64,000 nt of DNA from positions 248,001-312,000 of the forward strand of contig NZ_JAMOHV010000002.1 in the NCBI RefSeq assembly GCF_024448505.1. Direction: 5' to 3'. Position numbers and translations under genes: made by a program. The notes under the pieces are model-generated. The model made no database searches and was not told where the DNA came from. It worked only from the letters and a program-made list of their open reading frames with translations. Source of the stretch: Stutzerimonas degradans (GTDB lineage: Bacteria; Pseudomonadota; Gammaproteobacteria; Pseudomonadales; Pseudomonadaceae). Shown here piece after piece: positions 60,196 through 64,000 of this stretch (position 1 is its first letter; each line of letters begins with the position of its first letter).

Positions 60196-60205
60196 GGGGG
60201 GGGGG
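60196..60205. repeat. Ten-base G/C homopolymer between Pu activator and IHF sites
   Basis: A run of ten G (C on the transcribed-operon strand) lies between the upstream activator sites and the IHF site. Slippage would change the spacing of activator and polymerase. My recollection is that plasmid Pu has a shorter C-run. Confidence 0.9.
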
Positions 60206-60237
60206 TATGAGAGAAAATCTACAGCACGCTGGCTGTA

Positions 60238-60286
60238 TTTGAGCAAATCATCAATCGCGCATAACCACCTGTCGATTTGATCAAGG
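60238..60286 (-). promoter_or_regulatory. Upstream activator sites of Pu (XylR-type)
   Basis: Two sites lie at about -129 to -148 (GATTGATGATTTGCTCAAAT, minus strand) and -159 to -177 (CCTTGATCAAATCGACAGG). Both contain the TTGAT...ATCAA-like core bound by XylR. Distances match those of TOL Pu. They are intact although an insertion-sequence remnant begins less than 20 bp upstream. Confidence 0.9.
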
Positions 60287-60302
60287 CAGCGATAAAAAAG
60301 GT

Positions 60303-60574
60303 TCATCGCGCTTTCCCGGGGAAGGCAGCCTTGACTTTCAGGAAGAAGTAGTCCGAGCCCCGGAAACCATAGGCCATGCGCTTGATCACCTTGATTCGGT
60401 TGTTCACGCCCTCCAGCAGGCTGGTATGCATGGGAAAACGGGCGCTGGCGAGGATGCCGCGGATATAGCGCCTGAGGTTTTTGGCGAAGCGCTAAGCCCC
60501 TGTCACGGGCATGCCGTAGCCAGGCCCGCCAGCGTTGCCAGCCTTCCCATACGCTCGGGGCGTAGCAGACTTCC
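60303..60574 (-). pseudogene. ISL3-family transposase, C-terminal part (interrupted copy)
   Basis: Read on the minus strand it gives VCYAPSVWEGWQRWRAWLRHAR and, after a frameshift near ARDRGL, RFAKNLRRYIRGILASARFPMHTSLLEGVNNRIKVIKRMAYGF...VKAAFPGKAR-stop. This is the C-terminal third of the transposase whose N-terminal part lies at 61,862-62,793; the IS5-family element separates them. The end of this remnant lies against the distal Pu activator site. Confidence 0.85.
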
Positions 60575-60578
60575 TTCA

Positions 60579-61857
60579 GGGCACTTCGAAAAACCTCGGC
60601 CCCCCTGCGATTGGTAAAATTGCGTTGTCCTGATTTCGTTCTCTGACACCAGCCATGAAGAAGCGCACTGCCATCAAGACGGACCTGTTCGCTGACGAAC
60701 ATCATCGGAAGAAGATCGACACGCTTGGAGATCCGCTGGCCGAGATCGAGTCGTACATCGATTTTGCGGCACTTGCGGCGGAAGTCGATCGGGTAGCGCC
60801 GCGTCCGGTGAGTCCGCAAGGCGGTCGCCCGCCGTATCCGACGGAGACGATGGTGCGGATTCTGGTGCTCAAGCGGCTGTACAACCTGTCGGATGAACAG
60901 ATGGAGTACCAGTTGCTTGACCGGATGAGCTACAAGCGATTCTGCGGGTTGGCCAGCGCGGTCAATATTCCGGATCGAACGACCGTGTGGACGTTCGAGA
61001 ACCGCATCGGCGACGCCGGCGCGAAGGTCCTGTTCGACGGTGTCACGGCCCAACTGCTCCGGCACGGATTCATCGCCCGCGGCGGCCAAATCGTCGATGC
61101 CACGCTGGTGCCTGCTCCCAAGCAACGTAACAGCCGTGAGGAGAACAAGCTGGTCAGGGAAGGCGCGATGCCGGCTGACTGGAAGCCGGCCAAACGGCGC
61201 CAGAAGGATACGGATGCCACCTGGACACAGAAGCACGGCAAGAACCACTTCGGTTACAAGCTCTCGATCAACGTGGACAAGAAGTACAAGATCATCCGCA
61301 AATTCGAGACTGATACGGCCAGCGTCCATGACAGCAAGCACTTCGATGCGCTCATCGACCGGAGCAACACGAGCCGCGATGTCTATGCGGACCGAGGCTA
61401 CACCAGCGCAGACCGGGAGGGCTGGCTCAAGGATCACGGCTATCGTAATCAGATCCAGAGGAAGGGGTACCGCAACAAGCCCCTTTCCGAGTGTCAGCAA
61501 CGGCGCAACCACCGCATCGCCAAGACGCGTGCCCGAGTGGAGCACGTGTTCGCGAGCATCGAGCAGATGGGCGGCAAGTTGATCCGTACCATCGGACAGG
61601 GGCGCGCGAACTTTGCGATGACGATGATGGCGGCCTGCTACAACTTGAAGCGGCTGGTGTACTTCCAGAAGGCGGGAATCAAGGCCTTCTGACGCCCGGA
61701 GTGGGCCGAATCGCCGCTGCAGAGGGCGATTCGGAAGAAAAACGGGGCGACACCGCCCAGGAAAGCGGTGATTCGCCGCAGAAATCGAACCGAATTCGAT
61801 CATGGCCATCATTTGGCGGTCGGATTCACTGAAAACCTCGCGTTATTCGAGGTGCCC
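60579..61857 (+). mobile_element. Intact IS5-family insertion sequence
   Basis: The 1,279-bp element has imperfect terminal inverted repeats (GGGCACTTCGAAAAAC on the left, GGGCACCTCGAATAAC as complement on the right, 14 of 16 identical). It is flanked by a 4-bp direct repeat TTCA (60,575-60,578 and 61,858-61,861), the target duplication typical of the IS5 subgroup. Removing it and one TTCA rejoins the ISL3 frame as ...KDALKEVCYAPS.... It is a recent insertion. Confidence 0.92.
60655..61692 (+). CDS. IS5-family transposase
   Basis: This 345-residue DDE transposase has the N-terminal DUF772 region (TLGDPLAEIESYIDFAALAAEVDRV...ETMVRILVLKRLYNLSDEQMEYQLLDR) and the DDE domain with GQIVDATLVPAP (Asp), VYADRGYTSADREGWL (Asp) and RARVEHVFASIEQMGGK (Glu). 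It appears full length and intact, so the element may still move. Confidence 0.93.
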   Translation: MKKRTAIKTDLFADEHHRKKIDTLGDPLAEIESYIDFAALAAEVDRVAPRPVSPQGGRPPYPTETMVRILVLKRLYNLSDEQMEYQLLDRMSYKRFCGLASAVNIPDRTTVWTFENRIGDAGAKVLFDGVTAQLLRHGFIARGGQIVDATLVPAPKQRNSREENKLVREGAMPADWKPAKRRQKDTDATWTQKHGKNHFGYKLSINVDKKYKIIRKFETDTASVHDSKHFDALIDRSNTSRDVYADRGYTSADREGWLKDHGYRNQIQRKGYRNKPLSECQQRRNHRIAKTRARVEHVFASIEQMGGKLIRTIGQGRANFAMTMMAACYNLKRLVYFQKAGIKAF

Positions 61858-61861
61858 TTCA

Positions 61862-62793
61862 GTGCGTCCTTGAGCAGATAGACCGTAGCCAACGGCTGGT
61901 TGGCGGCGAGCAACTCCTGCAACTGCACGGCTTGGCCGTCCTTGAGGTTCGCAGCGTTGCGTAGCAGCAGCCAGCGGCTGCGCTTGACCACCTTGCGCGC
62001 TGGTTTGTCATCGCGCAGGAGGTTGGCCTGGTCGACGAGGATACGGTCGATCACCTCACGACCGTAGCGCGCCACCACATGGAACAGGTCGTACACCACT
62101 TCGGCTTGAGGGCAGTGCCGCTTCACTTCCAGGTCGAAAGCGGTGTTCATGTCCATGGCGACCGCCTCGATGTGCTGGCAATGCTCACCGGGCCACTCGA
62201 AGAATGGGCGAATCGCCTGGCGACTGGTGCCGTGGCCGACCCACAGCACGCGTGTTCGCTCCGCATCCATGATCACCGTGGCGTAGCGATGGCGCTTGTC
62301 CAGGGCGAACTCGCCCATCCCCAGGCGCCGGACGTCGCCCGGCTCGATGGCGCCTGCCTCCGCTTCCAGACGGCGTTTGTCGAGGGCCTTGAGGGTGTGC
62401 CAATGCACGCCGGTGAATTTGCTGACGTGGCTCATGGGCAGTATCCGCAACAAGCCCTCGAGCCAGGCTTGCAAACGTCGAGTCAGGCGGGAAGCCGGCT
62501 CCAGCCAATGGATCCGTTCGGTCACCCGCCCACAACAACGCAGGCAGTCGACGCGACGCACGGGCAATTGAATAATTGAATTGGAGCAGCACCCGCTGAT
62601 CCAGCAGGTCGCGGTCACGCACGTGGCGTAGACGCCGTTCGTGAATCAACGGACAGGGCTCTAGACAGCGCCCACGCCGGGGCACTCGCGTGGCCTGGGG
62701 TTCGAGCTCGATCAGCAGGGTATTTTCAGCTACGGGGCGAGAGGCGACAACGTCGTAGCCTGGCCAGAAAGCGGCAAGATCAATAGGATGCAC
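61862..62793 (-). pseudogene. ISL3-family transposase, N-terminal and central part (interrupted copy)
   Basis: A GTG start gives HPIDLAAFWPGYDVVASRPVAENTLLIELEP with zinc-binding LEPCPLIHERRLR, then a short insertion near 62,570-62,585 (an extra ATTCAATT-like piece) shifts the frame. The rest reads LPVRRVDCLRCCGRVTERIHWLEP..., DKRHRYATVIMDAERTRVLWVG and EAVAMDMNTAFDLEVKRHCPQAEVVYDLFHVVA. The reading frame runs into the IS5-family element at LLKDALK. The copy was already frameshifted, so it is dead. Confidence 0.87.
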
Positions 62794-62857
62794 GGCGACA
62801 GCAAGGTGTGGGGGTTGGGATGTTGAGCGACTGCCAATTTACCCACTCCCCTGCCTG

Positions 62858-64000
62858 TCAACTCGCTCTTTCCCCAGAATCCGCGAAGGACCTTAGAAAG
62901 GCCCAAACCTGGCGCAAGGCAGCTATCGGCCCGTTGCTTTCACAGATAAGCTTCTTAAGTCGATAGGCCATTGCCGGGCGGGTCAATCCCAGCAACCGCG
63001 CCGCCTGTGAGATATTCTGCCCACAACGGTCCATGGCCGTGCGCATTAAACCCGCCTCGAGATCCTCGAGACTGACGCCCTGGTCGATAATTTGCCTAAA
63101 CCAACTGTCACCGGACTCCTCCTCCAACCGGCCCTCGCTTGATAGCCTGTCGCCTTCGGTAGCCATCGCCAACCCGGGGAACAGCGACTCGACATTGATG
63201 CTTTCGTTGCTCTCGGTGAGAATCACCCCGCGCTCAAGGGCGTTCTCCAGCTCGCGGATATTGCCTGGCCATTGGTAGTGGAGGCAGGCCTCCATCGCTC
63301 GATCAGACAGGCCAAGAGTCTTCTTGCCGTATTCCTTATGGTGCCTTCTAAGAAAATGCTCGACCAGCAGCGGGATATCTTCCACGCGCTCGCGCAACGG
63401 CGGGATATGCACGGGAAAAACATTCAACCGAAAGAACAGGTCTGCGCGAAAGCGCCCCATCTTGACCGCCTCTTCCAGGTTCTCGTTTGTTGCGGTGATT
63501 AACCTCACGTCGACCTTTCGCGTGCGGTCGCCGCCGACCCGCTCTAGCTCTCCTTCCTGCAATACCCGTAGCAGGGTGGCCTGAGCCCTCGGCGTCAATT
63601 CGATCACCTCATCAAGAAAGATGGTGCCGCCGTTGGCCCGTTCAAAACGTCCAGCGCGTGCATTGACCGCGCCCGTATAGGCGCCCTTATCGACACCAAA
63701 CAGTTCCGACTCGATCAGATCCGGCGGAATTGCCGCACAGTTCACCGCGACGAAGGGTTGCTCTGCGCGCTCACTGCGCAAATGCACGCTGCGCGCGATT
63801 ACCTCCTTGCCCACCCCAGTCTCACCCAGTAGCAGAACCGAAACCTTGCCGCGTGCAGCCTTGTCGATGGTCTCACAGATGCGCTTGTAGGCTGGCGAAT
63901 GGCCAATGCCGTAATACTGCCCATCGTACTGCTTCAGGCGGTTGCGCAGGTTGGCAACCTGGGTCTGCAGCTCGTAGCGCTCGTCTACGATCGGGTCGCT
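62858..64000 (-). CDS. dmpR: DmpR/XylR-type sigma-54 activator (partial, N-terminus off window)
   Basis: The visible 380 residues cover the end of the linker (DPIVDERYELQTQVANLRNRL), the AAA+ domain with Walker A GETGVGK, the sigma-54 loop GAYTGA, Walker B GGTIFLDEV and an arginine-finger region, and a Fis-type HTH (NISQAARLLGLTRPAMAYRLKKL). The sensory A domain lies off the right edge. The sequence is closer to phenol regulator DmpR as I recall it than to XylR. After LKKL it ends with 29 unusual residues instead of the short DmpR tail. It would read away from a phenol operon to the right. Confidence 0.88.
   Translation of the reverse strand, partial: SDPIVDERYELQTQVANLRNRLKQYDGQYYGIGHSPAYKRICETIDKAARGKVSVLLLGETGVGKEVIARSVHLRSERAEQPFVAVNCAAIPPDLIESELFGVDKGAYTGAVNARAGRFERANGGTIFLDEVIELTPRAQATLLRVLQEGELERVGGDRTRKVDVRLITATNENLEEAVKMGRFRADLFFRLNVFPVHIPPLRERVEDIPLLVEHFLRRHHKEYGKKTLGLSDRAMEACLHYQWPGNIRELENALERGVILTESNESINVESLFPGLAMATEGDRLSSEGRLEEESGDSWFRQIIDQGVSLEDLEAGLMRTAMDRCGQNISQAARLLGLTRPAMAYRLKKLICESNGPIAALRQVWAFLRSFADSGERAS

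Noticed and set aside
60169-61812. Leftward 547-codon frame running through the IS5-family element and the Pu region
   Set aside because: It crosses the IS boundary, an ISL3 remnant and promoter sites; only its short C-terminal ISL3-derived part has meaning.
62858-64000. Calling the regulator XylR because it lies near the TOL operon
   Set aside because: The visible domains agree better with the phenol regulator DmpR as I remember it; position beside xyl genes is due to transposition and is not evidence of identity.

Overview
The window looks like a chromosomal stretch of a pseudomonad (Pseudomonas/Stutzerimonas type). The evidence is a lambda-like prophage with Pseudomonas-phage genes, an ICEclc/PFGI-1-class integrative and conjugative element (ICE), and the TOL upper-pathway operon. 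It has four blocks of different origin. All family names come from reading the sequence and from memory; no searches were run.

Block 1 (1 to about 22,750) is the integrase end of a lambda-like prophage. Leftward genes encode, in transcription order, a CII-like regulator, a zinc-finger protein, a primase-helicase, a probable Q-like late regulator, two holin-like membrane proteins, terminase small and large subunits, a gpW-like connector, the portal, an Acb2-like anti-CBASS protein and a head protease that runs off the left edge. Rightward genes start at a CI-like S24 repressor and continue through accessory genes (TerB/BRCT protein, DUF2303, HD hydrolase, cytosine methyltransferase) to an AlpA-type excisionase. 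The prophage integrase points leftward, next to the attachment site. Five TTAGC-N4-GCTAA-like operators lie at two places and probably form the lysogeny switch.

Block 2 (about 22,750 to 48,680) begins at the 3' part of a tRNA-Gly(CCC) gene (22,751-22,794), where prophage and ICE appear to sit in tandem. The ICE has a 617-residue tyrosine integrase, a LysR-like and an XRE regulator, a MobH relaxase, an AbiE toxin-antitoxin pair, DUF3742 and the conserved type IV secretion genes of this ICE class (TraG-like, TIGR03755/56/57, VirB4-like ATPase, TIGR03751/52/49/46/50/45/58, RAQPRD). A three-gene MerR-like/DNA methyltransferase/PD-(D/E)XK cluster is inserted among them and is my best candidate for an uncharacterised defence system.

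Block 3 (about 48,680 to 51,110) is decayed insertion-sequence material (ISL3 and IS1380 families). The ICE gene order stops here, before the coupling protein and other expected genes.

Block 4 (about 51,110 to 64,000) is visibly more AT-rich and holds the complete TOL upper operon xylUWCMABN with its sigma-54 promoter Pu, IHF site and upstream activator sites. It converts toluene and xylenes through benzyl alcohols and benzaldehydes to benzoates: XylN takes up substrate, XylMA hydroxylates the methyl group, XylB and XylC oxidise the products. Directly upstream lies a broken ISL3 element with a clean IS5-family insertion (4-bp target duplication), then the C-terminal two-thirds of a DmpR/XylR-type sigma-54 activator, which suggests phenol-degradation genes beyond the right edge.
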